Below, one piece after another: positions 1-6,923 of a stretch of DNA of 19,625 bases. The first letter of the stretch is position 1, and every line of letters starts with the position of its first letter. The position numbers and the translations under genes were made by a program. The notes beneath the pieces are model-generated. The model had not been told where the DNA came from and ran no database searches. It was given only the letters and a program-made list of their open reading frames with translations. This DNA comes from Caryophanales bacterium UBA6414 (GTDB lineage Bacteria; Bacillota_I; Bacilli_A; RF39; UBA660): assembly GCA_002438545.1 (NCBI GenBank), contig DJPK01000005.1:1-19625 (forward strand). The letters are read 5' to 3'.

Positions 1-138
1 GAAGTAGCAGTTAATAATGAAACAAAGATTGACTTAACTATTCTAACAGTAAGTGAACTTCGTGAACTTGCTAAGAAGAAAGAAATTAAAGGTTATTCAA
101 AATTAAAAAAAGAAGAACTAATTGATGCTTTAAAATAA
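1..138 (+). CDS. rpsB: C-terminal end of an upstream gene, probably ribosomal protein S2 with a Rho_N/SAP-like tail (partial)
   Basis: The window opens inside a reading frame that ends in TAA at 136-138. The visible 45 residues end in a helix-extended loop-helix stretch (LTVSELRELAKKKEIKG, then SKLKKEELIDALK). This matches the Rho N-terminal/SAP-like nucleic-acid-binding fold, which is often attached as a C-terminal tail to other proteins. The next gene, 19 bases on, is tsf. In most bacteria tsf directly follows rpsB, so the likely product is 30S ribosomal protein S2 with an added tail. Only position supports the S2 identity, since no S2 core is visible. The small domain itself is a good match. 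It could instead be the end of another RNA-binding protein. Confidence 0.5.
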   Translation, partial: EVAVNNETKIDLTILTVSELRELAKKKEIKGYSKLKKEELIDALK

Positions 139-157
139 AAGAAGAGAGGAGCGTTTT

Positions 158-1027
158 ATGATTAGTGCAAGTATGGTAAAAGAACTAAGAGAGACAACAG
201 GTGCTGGAATGTTAGATTGCAAGAAAGCATTAGAAGAATCAAATGGTAATATGGAAGAAGCAATTACTTGGTTAAGAGAAAAAGGTATATCTAAAGCTGC
301 TAAGAAATCTAGTAGAATAGCTGCTGAAGGTCTTGCTTTAACTAAAGTAAAAGGTAATAAAGCTATAATTCTTGAATTAAATTCTGAAACTGATTTCGTT
401 GCTAAAAATGAAGAGTTTAAGAATCTTATTAATATAATTGCTGATACTGTTTTAGATAGTGATGCTACAACTGTAGAAGAAGCTTCTAAATTAACAGTAG
501 ATGGTAAGACTATTGAAGAATTAATAGTTGAGAAAATATCTACTATTGGAGAAAAGTTATCTTTCAGAAGATTTGAAGTAATTGAAAAGAAAGATAGTGA
601 AGTATTTGGTACATATTCACATATGGGTGGTAAAATAGTTGCTTTAACATTATTAACAAGTAATGAAGAAGTTGCTAAAGATATTGCTATGCAAGTAGCT
701 GCTATGCATCCATTATATTTAAATAGAGAAGTAGTACCTAGTGAAGTAGTAGAAAAAGAAAGAACTATTTTAAAAGAAACTGCAGTTAATGAAGGCCTTG
801 CAGAAAACAAGATAGATATGATTGTTAATGGTAGACTTAATAAATACTTTGAAGAAGTATGTTTAGTAGATCAAGGATTTATTAAAGAAAATAAAACAAA
901 AGTATCTAAATATGTTGAAAATAATAATAGTGAAATTCTTAAGTTTGTTAGATATGAAGTTGGCGAAGGAATGGAAAAAAGAGAAGAGAACTTTGCTGAT
1001 GAAGTTATGAAACAAATTAATGGATAA
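158..1027 (+). CDS. tsf: Translation elongation factor Ts
   Basis: EF-Ts is the cytoplasmic guanine-nucleotide exchange factor that recycles EF-Tu-GDP during translation elongation. The 289-residue length is normal for bacterial EF-Ts. The N-terminal UBA-like domain carries the family signature TGAGMLDCKKAL (about residues 14-25). The second signature, ETDFVAKN (about 77-84), lies at the start of the core that contacts EF-Tu. The ATG at 158 follows the Shine-Dalgarno sequence GAGAGGAG at a proper distance. The gene lies 19 bases after the partial upstream gene and is followed within 7 bases by a terminator, so it closes that operon. The usual followers pyrH and frr are not here. Identification is secure. 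Confidence 0.97.
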   Translation: MISASMVKELRETTGAGMLDCKKALEESNGNMEEAITWLREKGISKAAKKSSRIAAEGLALTKVKGNKAIILELNSETDFVAKNEEFKNLINIIADTVLDSDATTVEEASKLTVDGKTIEELIVEKISTIGEKLSFRRFEVIEKKDSEVFGTYSHMGGKIVALTLLTSNEEVAKDIAMQVAAMHPLYLNREVVPSEVVEKERTILKETAVNEGLAENKIDMIVNGRLNKYFEEVCLVDQGFIKENKTKVSKYVENNNSEILKFVRYEVGEGMEKREENFADEVMKQING

Positions 1028-1033
1028 TATGTT

Positions 1034-1065
1034 AAGAGTTATAGTGATATAGCTCTTTTTCTTTT
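1034..1065 (+). terminator. Rho-independent terminator after tsf
   Basis: A 10-bp stem (AAGAGTTATA at 1034-1043 with TATAGCTCTT at 1048-1057, one G-U pair) closes a GTGA loop and is followed by a T-rich run. It begins 7 bases after the tsf stop. Confidence 0.88.
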
Positions 1066-1069
1066 ATAG

Positions 1070-1098
1070 TTGACACATACAGTTGTTTATGCTATAAT
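1070..1098 (+). promoter_or_regulatory. Consensus sigma-A promoter for the 271-aa gene
   Basis: TTGACA at 1070-1075 and TATAAT at 1093-1098 are both exact matches, with the optimal 17-base spacer. The ATG at 1123 lies 25 bases past the -10, preceded by the strong Shine-Dalgarno AAGGGGG. The promoter starts directly after the tsf terminator. Confidence 0.85.
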
Positions 1099-1122
1099 AC
1101 ATCATCGTTAAGGGGGAATATT

Positions 1123-1938
1123 ATGGATACTGATAAAATAATGAGTTTAGTACGTGTTGAGGTAATTATTTCTAGTTATTATAAACAATTATGTCAGAAA
1201 GAGATTATGAAACAATATGGACCGGATTTTGCTAGTCTTATTGGGTTATTAAGGACTGCTATTGAAGAACAGAATAGGATACTAGATACATTAAATGTTA
1301 TTGAGTTAGTTAGTGCTGATAGTAATGAATTTCAGGAGCGTTTAAAATATTGTGATAGAGATGTAGATACTAGTAATGTTATGTCTAGATTAAGTATTTT
1401 AAGTACTAGTAAGTTAGTATCAAAAAGTGTTGAAGATGGACTTTTTATAGCAAATAAAGAGTTGATGAGTGCTAAGTATATTGCGATGGGAGAGTCTGTT
1501 AATATTCAGTTATCATTTATTGATGAATATTTATCACAAACTAATAATTTAAGTTTAAGAAAGATATTATGTGAATATAAGTATTATTTAATATATGTTA
1601 TGGGTACAGGAATAGAAGAAGAGTTAATTAATCGTTATTATCATACAGAGAAGTCTATTTATTTAACATCATATTTAGTGGCAAAAGCAAAAAATATTCC
1701 AGCTAGGTATATTGATGCCGGTAAGAAAGAAATTGCCCATAAAACATTAGATAGTAGTCAATCAAGAGCATATGGGTTAGTTTTAGCAGTAGATCCGGAA
1801 GATGTTGCTTGCGATAGTTTTTATGGTCAAGATTTAGTAAGAACTAGTATTTGTTTTAGAGCAGATTTGTTAGCTTTAGATGATAATGATTTTATTGAGA
1901 CTCTTAATAAATTTGGAGTAAAGAAGGATAGTCCTTGA
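1123..1938 (+). CDS. Unknown 271-residue protein with a possible in-frame extension past TGA
   Basis: I do not recognise this protein. It is soluble (no signal peptide or clear membrane segment), mostly helical in appearance, and has Cys at about residues 24, 76, 149, 229 and 243. The start is fixed by AAGGGGG 7 bases upstream. It has its own consensus promoter and terminator, so it is a single-gene unit that is probably well expressed. The odd point is the end. The stop is TGA (1936-1938), the only TGA stop in the window, and it lies 65 bases before the terminator stem. The frame stays open after it for 22 more codons (YKVFLSDRERHKTV...) to a TAG at 2005-2007, inside the terminator stem, where other genes here end. 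The gene may be cut by a nonsense mutation, or the TGA may be read through. Both readings are inference. Confidence 0.75.
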   Translation: MDTDKIMSLVRVEVIISSYYKQLCQKEIMKQYGPDFASLIGLLRTAIEEQNRILDTLNVIELVSADSNEFQERLKYCDRDVDTSNVMSRLSILSTSKLVSKSVEDGLFIANKELMSAKYIAMGESVNIQLSFIDEYLSQTNNLSLRKILCEYKYYLIYVMGTGIEEELINRYYHTEKSIYLTSYLVAKAKNIPARYIDAGKKEIAHKTLDSSQSRAYGLVLAVDPEDVACDSFYGQDLVRTSICFRADLLALDDNDFIETLNKFGVKKDSP

Positions 1939-2003
1939 TATAAAGTGTTTTTAAGTGATAGAGAAAGACATAAAACAGTATCAATGGGTACTGGCAGAGC
2001 AAG

Positions 2004-2045
2004 ATAGTTTAACGAAAAGTTAAACTATTTTTTATTTTTTTTATT
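2004..2045 (+). terminator. Rho-independent terminator after the 271-aa gene
   Basis: A perfect 10-bp stem (ATAGTTTAAC at 2004-2013 with GTTAAACTAT at 2019-2028) with a GAAAA loop is followed by a long T-rich run. The stem starts 65 bases after the TGA stop but overlaps the downstream in-frame TAG at 2005-2007. Confidence 0.9.
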
Positions 2046-2061
2046 TTTTAGCAGAAAAGTG

Positions 2062-2090
2062 TTGACATTGCTAAAATATTGTCATATAAT
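2062..2090 (+). promoter_or_regulatory. Sigma-A promoter of the heat-shock operon
   Basis: TTGACA at 2062-2067 and TATAAT at 2085-2090 have a 17-base spacer and are both exact matches. The CIRCE operator begins 5 bases downstream, at the expected transcription start, so repressor binding would block this promoter. Confidence 0.87.
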
Positions 2091-2094
2091 TTAT

Positions 2095-2121
2095 TTAGCA
2101 ATCGTAAATTAGTATTGCTAA
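2095..2121 (+). promoter_or_regulatory. CIRCE operator (HrcA binding site)
   Basis: TTAGCAATC (2095-2103), a 9-base spacer and TATTGCTAA (2113-2121) match the layout of CIRCE (TTAGCACTC-N9-GAGTGCTAA). The outer TTAGCA and TGCTAA are exact; the inner three bases of each arm have drifted. Read as 8-mers, the arms TTAGCAAT and ATTGCTAA are perfectly complementary. The site lies at the promoter start point and just before hrcA, as expected for autoregulation. A third ATTGCTAA copy is at 2067-2074. Confidence 0.88.
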
Positions 2122-2134
2122 GGGAAGTGATATA

Positions 2135-3127
2135 TTGATATCAAATAGGCAGAAAGAAATATTAAAATTTATTGTGGAAGAGTATATTAAATCAGCTAGA
2201 CCAGTAAGTTCAAATAGTATTTGTAATTTTCTTAATTGTTCATCAGCAACAATAAGGAATGAAATGGTTATTCTAGAAGATTTAGGATACTTGGAGAAAA
2301 ATCATTTTGCTTCAGGCAGAACTCCTAGTGAACTTGGATATAGATACTATGTAGAGAACTTGATGAAATCAAAAGATTTAACTGGTGAAGATATGATTAA
2401 ATTACAAACAATATTTTCTAATAATTCGTTAGAACTAAGTGATGCAATAAAGAAAAGTATTGAATTAATATCAGAATTAACTAACTATACAGCAGTAGTG
2501 TTAGGGAATAGTTCTAAAGATAATCGATTAAAGAAAGTAGAAGTTATTCCATTAGAACAATGTAAAGTAGTAATGATGCTGATAACTGATAAAGGTCATG
2601 TGGAATATAAGAATATGAATATTGGTGATGTATCTAGTGAAGAGTTAACAAAGACAGTGGAGCTTATTAATAAATTATTAGTAGATACTCCTATTGATGA
2701 GATTAATGAAAAACTAGAATATGAAGTAAAACCAGTAATTAGTAGATATGTTAAACAATATGCTACTTTATATAATGCCTTCTATGATGCTTTTTCAGAG
2801 TTTACTTCTAAAGCTAGTGATGTACACTTTGTTGGTAGAGCTAATATGTTGAAACAACCAGAGTTTAATAATATTGATAAAGTTAAACAATTACTAAGTA
2901 AGTTTGATGATGCTTCATTAATTAATGAAATGAGTGAAGATAAGAATGGTATTAACATTTATATTGGAACAGAGAATGATTTAAGTGATGAAGTATCAGT
3001 AATTAAAACGAAATATAATTATAATGGTGAAGAAGGTACTATTGCTATTGTAGGCCCTAAAAGAATGGAATATGATAGAGTAATTACTTTACTTAATTAT
3101 ATTAATGATAATTTAAATAATAGTTAA
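2135..3127 (+). CDS. hrcA: Heat-inducible transcription repressor HrcA
   Basis: HrcA is the cytoplasmic repressor that binds CIRCE operators and shuts off chaperone genes when folding stress is low. The 330-residue length is typical. The N-terminal winged helix (about residues 1-75) includes SSATIRNEM (36-44) and the family-typical SGRTPSELGYRYYVE (60-74). The C-terminal half matches the dimerisation and inserted domains, ending in IAIVGPKRMEYDRVITLL. The start is a TTG at 2135, chosen because AAGGGAAGTG precedes it at good distance and the protein begins as HrcA should; no ATG fits. It is the first gene of the operon, and the CIRCE overlapping its promoter implies autorepression. Confidence 0.95.
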   Translation: MISNRQKEILKFIVEEYIKSARPVSSNSICNFLNCSSATIRNEMVILEDLGYLEKNHFASGRTPSELGYRYYVENLMKSKDLTGEDMIKLQTIFSNNSLELSDAIKKSIELISELTNYTAVVLGNSSKDNRLKKVEVIPLEQCKVVMMLITDKGHVEYKNMNIGDVSSEELTKTVELINKLLVDTPIDEINEKLEYEVKPVISRYVKQYATLYNAFYDAFSEFTSKASDVHFVGRANMLKQPEFNNIDKVKQLLSKFDDASLINEMSEDKNGINIYIGTENDLSDEVSVIKTKYNYNGEEGTIAIVGPKRMEYDRVITLLNYINDNLNNS

Positions 3128-3137
3128 AGGGATGGAT

Positions 3138-3674
3138 ATGGAAAATAAGAAGAAAGAGAAAAAAGAAAATATTAATAAAGAAACTTCTATTGAAGAAGCA
3201 GTAGAAAATAATAATCAAGAGATTGATTTACTTGGCAATAGAATTAAAGCTTTAGAGGAATCTTTATTAAGAAATCAAGCAGAACTACAAAACTATAAAA
3301 GAAGAAGGGAAGAAGAAGTATCAAGAATGTTAAAGTATGCTAATGAGGATATTGTTACAGGCTTTTTACCAATTCTTGATAACTTTGAAAGAGCACTTGT
3401 TGTTAAAGATGCAATAAGTGAAGATACTAATAAATTTTTAGATGGTATAAAAATGGTTTATAACCAAACTAAAAGTTTATTAGAGAAGTATGAAGTAAAA
3501 GAGATACCTGCTCAAGGTGCTGAATTTGATGCTAGTTATCACCAAGCAATTATGACTGATTGTGATAAGAATAAACCAAATGGTATTATTTTGGAGGTAC
3601 TTCAAAAAGGTTATATGTATAAGGATAAAGTAATACGTCCGGCAATGGTTAAGGTGAATAAGATAGATGAATAA
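3138..3674 (+). CDS. grpE: Nucleotide exchange factor GrpE
   Basis: GrpE releases ADP from DnaK and resets the Hsp70 cycle in the cytoplasm. The charged, disordered N-terminus is followed by the long dimer-forming helix with RNQAELQNYKRRREEE and NEDIVTGFLPILDNFERAL. The beta-domain then carries the family signature near the C-terminus (EVLQKGYMYKDKVIRPAMVKV). I place the start at ATG 3138 (178 residues), because AAAGGG at 3126-3131 is 6 bases upstream. The alternative ATG at 3132 would directly abut that site and adds only two residues. The gene lies 10 bases after hrcA, and its end overlaps the next small gene by 8 bases, so the two are translationally linked. Confidence 0.95.
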   Translation: MENKKKEKKENINKETSIEEAVENNNQEIDLLGNRIKALEESLLRNQAELQNYKRRREEEVSRMLKYANEDIVTGFLPILDNFERALVVKDAISEDTNKFLDGIKMVYNQTKSLLEKYEVKEIPAQGAEFDASYHQAIMTDCDKNKPNGIILEVLQKGYMYKDKVIRPAMVKVNKIDE

Positions 3675-3879
3675 AGATATCATTAAGGAAATATTATATA
3701 TCCTTATAGCAATACTTGTATCCATGATAGTAGTTAGAGTAGCGATATGGCTTCTTCCTATTATCTTGGTAGTAGTACTTGCTTATTACATATATACTAA
3801 ATTAATAAAAAATAAAAGCAACAACAAAGATAATGATGAAAGAGTAATAGATGTTAAATATAAAGAGAAAGGTGAGTAA
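3667..3879 (+). CDS. Small membrane protein with a DnaK-like C-terminal tail
   Basis: This 70-residue protein is not a family I can name. Residues about 9-45 are almost wholly hydrophobic with one Arg at 24 and a Pro at 31, so it forms either one long segment or a two-helix hairpin. A basic and Asn-rich linker follows, then the tail RVIDVKYKEKGE. The tail resembles the end of DnaK, encoded immediately downstream (GVVDAEYKEK): V, D, Y, K, E and K align without gaps. The ATG overlaps the last 8 bases of grpE and the stop is 3 bases before dnaK, so it is embedded in the heat-shock operon and should be CIRCE-controlled. A membrane anchor that interacts with DnaK partners is a reasonable guess, nothing more. 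Coding status is supported by tight packing and codon use. Confidence 0.75.
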   Translation: MNKDIIKEILYILIAILVSMIVVRVAIWLLPIILVVVLAYYIYTKLIKNKSNNKDNDERVIDVKYKEKGE

Positions 3880-3882
3880 ATT

Positions 3883-5706
3883 ATGAGTAAAATTATAGGA
3901 ATTGATTTAGGTACAACTAATAGTTGTGTCGCAGTATTAGAGGCTGGGGAAGCCAAAGTAATTCCCAATCCTGAAGGAGGTAGAACAACTCCATCAGTAG
4001 TAGCATTTAAGAATGGTGAGATAATCGTTGGAGATGCTGCTAAAAGGCAAGTAATCACTAATAAAGATACAGTAAGTTCTGTAAAGAGACTTATGGGTAG
4101 TGATAAAAAAATAGAAGTTAATGGTAAGAAATATACTCCTGAAGAGATAAGTGCAATGATTTTAAGTTATATAAAAGATTATGCTGAAGCATATTTAGGA
4201 GAGAAAGTTAATAAGGCAGTTATTACTGTCCCTGCATACTTCAATGATGCTCAAAGACAAGCTACTAAGAATGCAGGCAAGATTGCTGGACTTGAAGTAG
4301 AAAGAATTATTAATGAACCGACTGCTGCTGCTTTAGCATATGGTCTTGATAAACAAGATGAAACTCAAACAGTATTAGTATACGATTTAGGTGGTGGTAC
4401 ATTCGATGTATCTATCCTTGAATTAGGTGATGGTGTATTTGAAGTTAAAGCTACTGCTGGTAACAATAGACTTGGTGGTGATGACTTTGATAATAGAATC
4501 GTTGATTATTTAGTTGAAACATTTAAGAAAGAAAATGGTATTGATTTATCTAAAGATAAGATGGCTATGCAAAGACTTAAAGATGCTGCTGAAAAAGCTA
4601 AGAAAGATTTATCAGGAGTATCAAGTACCCAAATATCATTACCATTCATTTCTCAATCAGATGATGGTCCACTTCACTTAGAATTAACTTTAACAAGAGC
4701 TAAGTTTGAAGATTTAATTAGAGATTTAGTAGATTCAACACTAGAACCTGTAAGAAAAGCTATGAAAGATGCTAAATTAAAATCTAGTGATATTGATAAA
4801 GTAATCTTAGTTGGTGGTTCAACACGTATTCCATGTGTTCAAGAATTAATTAAGAAAGAATTAGGCAAAGAGCCTCATAAAGGTGTTAACCCTGATGAAG
4901 TAGTTGCTATGGGTGCTGCTATTCAAGGTGGTGTCTTAACAGGTGAAGTTAATGATGTAGTACTTCTAGATGTAACTCCATTATCACTTGGTATTGAAAC
5001 ATTGGGTGGTGTAATGACAGTATTAATCGAAAGAAATACTACAATACCTACAAGTAAGAGTCAAGTATTCTCAACTGCTGCTGATAATCAACCTGCTGTA
5101 GATATTCATGTATTACAAGGTGAAAGAAGCATGGCCAGTGATAATAAGACACTTGGTAGATTCCAACTTACTAATATTCCACCTGCACCACGTGGAGTTC
5201 CTCAAATCGAAGTAACATTTGATATAGATGCTAATGGTATTGTTAATGTTAAAGCTAAGGATTTAGGTACTAATAAGGAACAATCTATAACTATTACAGC
5301 TTCTAATACATTAAGTGATGAAGAAATTGATAAGATGGTGAAAGAAGCTGAAGCTAATAAAGAAGCAGATGCTAAAAAGAAAGAAATAGCTGATACTAAG
5401 AATGATGCTGAACAAGCTATCTTTATGACAGAAAAAGCACTTAAAGATTTAGGAGATAAAGTAAGCGATAAAGATAAAGAAGAGGCTGAAAAATTAGTTG
5501 AAAAGACTAAGAAGACATTAGAAAAAGATGATGTTGAAGAGATTAAGGCTGCTAAAGATGAATTACTTGCTAAAGCTAATGAATTAGCTGCTAAAGTATA
5601 CGAAGAAGCTAGTAAGAATGCTAAGGCTGATGATACTACCGAAGAAGAAGAATCTACTAATAAATCAGATGATGGAGTAGTAGACGCTGAATATAAAGAA
5701 AAATAA
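3883..5706 (+). CDS. dnaK: Chaperone DnaK (Hsp70)
   Basis: DnaK is the ATP-dependent Hsp70 that binds exposed hydrophobic segments of client proteins in the cytoplasm, working with DnaJ and GrpE. At 607 residues it has the shorter length usual in Gram-positive bacteria. The nucleotide-binding domain shows the phosphate-1 motif IGIDLGTTNS (5-14), phosphate-2 DLGGGTFDVS (about 168-177) and the adenosine motif VGGSTRIP (about 310-317). The substrate-binding domain begins at DVTPLSLGIETLGG. The helical lid is Lys/Glu-rich and the protein ends in VVDAEYKEK. ATG at 3883 follows AAAGGTGAG. The gene lies 3 bases after the small membrane protein gene and is separated from dnaJ by a hairpin. Confidence 0.99.
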   Translation: MSKIIGIDLGTTNSCVAVLEAGEAKVIPNPEGGRTTPSVVAFKNGEIIVGDAAKRQVITNKDTVSSVKRLMGSDKKIEVNGKKYTPEEISAMILSYIKDYAEAYLGEKVNKAVITVPAYFNDAQRQATKNAGKIAGLEVERIINEPTAAALAYGLDKQDETQTVLVYDLGGGTFDVSILELGDGVFEVKATAGNNRLGGDDFDNRIVDYLVETFKKENGIDLSKDKMAMQRLKDAAEKAKKDLSGVSSTQISLPFISQSDDGPLHLELTLTRAKFEDLIRDLVDSTLEPVRKAMKDAKLKSSDIDKVILVGGSTRIPCVQELIKKELGKEPHKGVNPDEVVAMGAAIQGGVLTGEVNDVVLLDVTPLSLGIETLGGVMTVLIERNTTIPTSKSQVFSTAADNQPAVDIHVLQGERSMASDNKTLGRFQLTNIPPAPRGVPQIEVTFDIDANGIVNVKAKDLGTNKEQSITITASNTLSDEEIDKMVKEAEANKEADAKKKEIADTKNDAEQAIFMTEKALKDLGDKVSDKDKEEAEKLVEKTKKTLEKDDVEEIKAAKDELLAKANELAAKVYEEASKNAKADDTTEEEESTNKSDDGVVDAEYKEK

Positions 5707-5710
5707 AAAT

Positions 5711-5734
5711 GTAGTTCTAGGAAACTAGAACTAC
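5711..5734 (+). other. Intergenic hairpin between dnaK and dnaJ
   Basis: A perfect 10-bp stem (GTAGTTCTAG at 5711-5720, CTAGAACTAC at 5725-5734) with a GAAA tetraloop begins 4 bases after the dnaK stop. The following bases (TACTTTATTAG) are not a proper T-run, so full termination is unlikely. RNA processing, 3'-end protection of the dnaK message or partial attenuation that lowers DnaJ relative to DnaK would all fit. Confidence 0.7.
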
Positions 5735-5757
5735 TACTTTATTAGAAAGGTGTAAAG

Positions 5758-6885
5758 ATGAATAAAAGAGATTATTATGAGGTTTTAGGAGTATCTAAGA
5801 CAGCTACTGATGCAGAAATAAAATCAGCTTTTAGAAAACTTGCTAAGAAATATCATCCAGATGTTTCAAAAGAAGAGAATGCTGCCGAGAAGTTTAAAGA
5901 AGCCCAAGAAGCGTATGCCGTATTATCTGATCCCGATAAGAGAAAGAAATATGATCAATTTGGCCATAGTGCCTTCCAAAATAATGGTGGCAGTGCCGGT
6001 GGATTCCAAGGTTTTAATGGCTTTGATTTTGGTGATATGGGAGACATCTTTGACGATATTCTAGGTGGTTTTGGTTTCTCATCTAATTCAAGAAGAAGTG
6101 CGAATGGTCCGAGAAAAGGTAATGACGTACTATATCGTATGACAATTAGTTTTGATGAAGCAGTTCATGGTTGTGAAAAAGATATTAATCTAGATACTGT
6201 AGAAAATTGTCCTAATTGTCATGGTGAAGGCGGTTTTAATTCTAAAACTTGTCCAGAGTGTCGTGGTAGTGGAACAATTACTAGTGAACAAAGAACGATG
6301 TTTGGTAGTTTCCTTAGTAAAACAACTTGTCCGGAATGTCATGGTACAGGTAATATATTTGAAAAGAAATGTCCTGACTGCAATGGTAAAGGAAAGATTA
6401 GAAAGAATAAGACTATTACAGTAACTGTACCCGCTGGTATTGATAATGGTAATAGATTAAGATTAACCGGTAAAGGTGAAGCTGGTGAAAATGGTGGTAG
6501 AAATGGGGACTTATATTTAGAGTTTATCGTTAAAGAACATGATTTTTATAAGAGAAATGAAGATGATATTTATATAGATTTACCACTTACAATAACTGAA
6601 GCAGTATTGGGATGTACTAAAGAAGTACCAACAATATATGGTAATGTTGAATTAACTATTCCAAGTGGAACACAATCATTAGATAAATTAAGATTACGCG
6701 GTAAAGGTGTTGAAAATGTAAATACCAAGAGAAAAGGCGATATGTACGCTGTTGTTAAAGTAATAATGCCTGAAAAACTTACTAAAGAACAAAAGAGTTT
6801 ATTTGAGTCATTAGCAGATACTGAATTAGATAATTCGACAGTTATAAAGAAATATAAAAAGTTCTTGAAAGATAATGACAAATAG
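5758..6885 (+). CDS. dnaJ: Chaperone DnaJ (type I Hsp40)
   Basis: DnaJ delivers unfolded clients to DnaK and stimulates its ATPase. All type I parts are present in 375 residues. The J domain has HPD at 33-35 and is followed by a Gly/Phe-rich linker (about 75-110). The zinc-binding region has four CxxCxGxG repeats starting at about residues 151, 165, 191 and 205. Two beta-barrel client-binding domains follow. ATG 5758 is preceded by GAAAGGTG. It is the last gene of the heat-shock operon, 51 bases after dnaK. No terminator follows; the -35 of the rubrerythrin promoter lies inside its last codons. Confidence 0.98.
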   Translation: MNKRDYYEVLGVSKTATDAEIKSAFRKLAKKYHPDVSKEENAAEKFKEAQEAYAVLSDPDKRKKYDQFGHSAFQNNGGSAGGFQGFNGFDFGDMGDIFDDILGGFGFSSNSRRSANGPRKGNDVLYRMTISFDEAVHGCEKDINLDTVENCPNCHGEGGFNSKTCPECRGSGTITSEQRTMFGSFLSKTTCPECHGTGNIFEKKCPDCNGKGKIRKNKTITVTVPAGIDNGNRLRLTGKGEAGENGGRNGDLYLEFIVKEHDFYKRNEDDIYIDLPLTITEAVLGCTKEVPTIYGNVELTIPSGTQSLDKLRLRGKGVENVNTKRKGDMYAVVKVIMPEKLTKEQKSLFESLADTELDNSTVIKKYKKFLKDNDK

Positions 6886-6903
6886 ACTTTAATTAAGTAT
6901 AAT
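6875..6903 (+). promoter_or_regulatory. Probable sigma-A promoter for rubrerythrin
   Basis: ATGACA (6875-6880, 5 of 6 matches) and TATAAT (6898-6903, exact) are 17 bases apart. The -35 lies within the end of dnaJ. Transcription would start near 6910, leaving a leader that is little more than the Shine-Dalgarno GGAGGT (6910-6915). Confidence 0.6.
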
Positions 6904-6923
6904 TTAAATGGAGGTAGTAAATA

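Noticed and set aside
130..810. Long minus-strand reading frame opposite tsf
   Set aside because: It lies antisense within a certain EF-Ts gene, has low-complexity Ser/Leu/Ile content and no credible start signal; a shadow of biased codon use.
3480..4058. Minus-strand reading frames opposite grpE, the small membrane gene and dnaK
   Set aside because: They are fully antisense to conserved or tightly packed genes, with no ribosome binding site or family match.
5840..6424. Plus-strand alternative frames within dnaJ
   Set aside because: They overlap the conserved J and zinc-finger regions in another frame and have no start signals.
6570..6881. Minus-strand frame opposite the dnaJ 3' part
   Set aside because: Antisense shadow of dnaJ with no supporting signal.
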